Shown here in pieces: positions 62,886-64,000 of a stretch of DNA of 64,000 nucleotides. This DNA is from Notamacropus eugenii. Lineage: Eukaryota > Chordata > Mammalia > Diprotodontia > Macropodidae. The first letter of the stretch is position 1. The number at the start of each line of letters is the position of its first letter. The notes beneath the pieces are model-generated. The model saw only the letters and a list, made by a program, of their open reading frames with translations, did no database searches and was not told the origin of the DNA. Made by a program: the position numbers and the translations under genes. The stretch covers positions 260,053,008-260,117,007 of the forward strand of contig NC_092872.1 in assembly GCF_028372415.1 (NCBI RefSeq), in the 5' to 3' direction.

Positions 62886-64000
62886 CTATTAAATTAAAAA
62901 GCACTTCTGAGCAGGATAAATGAAACCAACAGCTTCCTCTATCAGTAACATAATCTGTGGCTAAGAAACAAAGCTGAAGAAGGGAGTGCCATTTAGGCCA
63001 CAAGATATAAAGACTTTGCTTTATTGTCTATAGAGGGAGAAACTGTGCATCCTCTTTACAAAAGAAAAATCAGACATTTCTAGAACATCATACACACACC
63101 ACAGAAATAAGCTCTCTGAGGACAAGGACTGTTTTGTCTCTATGTCCCCAAGGTCTGGCACACGGCAAATATCTGTGGATTAATTTAATACAATGGATAT
63201 ACTAGGTCCCTAAAACATTATTATTAAAGGTTAATTCCACTCAAAAGAGAACCATTATGGACTATTTAAAACCAACCATCTGCATAAAGACACTTCAAAG
63301 ATTGTTTAGGGAGCTATAAGTCAATTTACATACATGGGCAGAATAGACAAAAAAATAAAGAACTCACTAGAAAACATACATGAGATATTTGAACTTTGAA
63401 AACCCCCCATGAAGTTTTTGAAAAGCAAGCCAGGCTTACTGTAGACTTTGTAAAAAATGGCTCCAGAGAGTGACAATCTGATACCTTGGAGGTCATAGAG
63501 GTCGGAAGTGTGCGCACAACTGCACAAGGTGTGAATTCTGCTATCAGGGCACTTTGACTCAGTTTTAGTTGCATAGGTTTCCATTGTATTTACATAGTCT
63601 TTTTATGCTAAATCTGGTCAGAGATGAGTATTGTCCACCATTAAAAATGCCTCTGACCTCTGGAATTTCCATGCTAACTTTGCGTTCAGAGTGTAGTGAT
63701 CAAAACTCTCAATCTTTTTTCAGTGGCATAGGAAGACAGCAAAAATTTCCTAAAGTGCAAGTGATCTTCAAGTTCATTATGCCTTGTTCTAAAACTTTTA
63801 TTAAGTAGGTGCACTTGACATTTGTTATGGCACTATTTCAATTAGTCTAGGTTTAGGTCCTTGAACATTTTGCCCATAACTTTTTATAAAATACTTCTTT
63901 TACTACACATTCAGAAAATTGCACGCACACACACTCACACTCTCTCTTTTTCTCTCTCTCTCTCTCTCTCATATCTACGGAAGACCCAGGAAGGGACCTA
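62886..64000 (-). other. DDX21: DDX21 intron 2, partial
   Basis: No further DDX21 exon is found to the right edge; in particular no lysine-rich frame. An L2-like tail lies at 63110-63195 (CTCTCTGAGGACAAGGACTG, GTCTGGCACACGGCAAATAT). A CA and CT simple-sequence run is at about 63922-63970. Confidence 0.6.
63922..63970 (+). repeat. (CA)n/(CT)n simple repeat
   Basis: CGCACACACACTCACACTC followed by an almost unbroken CT run. Confidence 0.9.

Noticed and set aside
1-64000. CRISPR arrays, operons, riboswitches or prokaryotic elements
   Set aside because: None seen; the window is spliced mammalian genomic DNA.

Overview
This is nuclear DNA from a mammal, almost certainly a marsupial. The coding content is two spliced genes with vertebrate GT-AG introns. 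The intergenic and intronic DNA is full of short interspersed repeats of the tRNA/CORE-SINE kind typical of marsupials, with L1, L2 and L3/CR1 LINE fragments and hAT-type miniature transposons. I cannot name the species. Repeat family names rest on recalled consensus sequences, not on a database search.

Both genes lie on the minus strand, so transcription runs from high to low coordinates. From 50.97 kb to the right edge is DDX21, the nucleolar DEAD-box RNA helicase. Thirteen coding exons (614 codons plus stop) are visible, from the exon before the Q motif to the stop. By comparison with the human gene they should be exons 3-15. The lysine-rich N-terminal exons lie beyond the right edge. From 33.74 to 47.17 kb is a complete KIFBP (KIF1-binding protein) in seven coding exons (622 codons), with a CpG-island promoter at about 46.7-47.8 kb. 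DDX21 stops about 3.8 kb upstream of the KIFBP start codon. This tandem order matches human 10q22 (DDX50-DDX21-KIFBP-SRGN). All exon joins were checked by hand for splice dinucleotides and reading frame.

The left half (1 to about 33.3 kb) lies downstream of KIFBP, where SRGN would follow further on. I find no convincing gene there. It is a patchwork of MIR/THER-like and MAR1-like SINEs, L1, L2 and L3/CR1 LINE pieces, a long ancient repeat family I cannot name ('family A'), hAT-like miniature elements ('family B'), and large simple repeats (GGAA, GAAA, a palindromic TG/CA tract).

I see no undescribed multi-gene system. The points most worth a second look are: the C-terminal tail of DDX21, where the FRGQR repeats known from human are largely replaced by a GGRNG tandem repeat; a pair of inverted 311-bp repeats in KIFBP introns flanking an in-frame two-exon cassette; and a (GATT)8 microsatellite sitting directly at a DDX21 splice acceptor.
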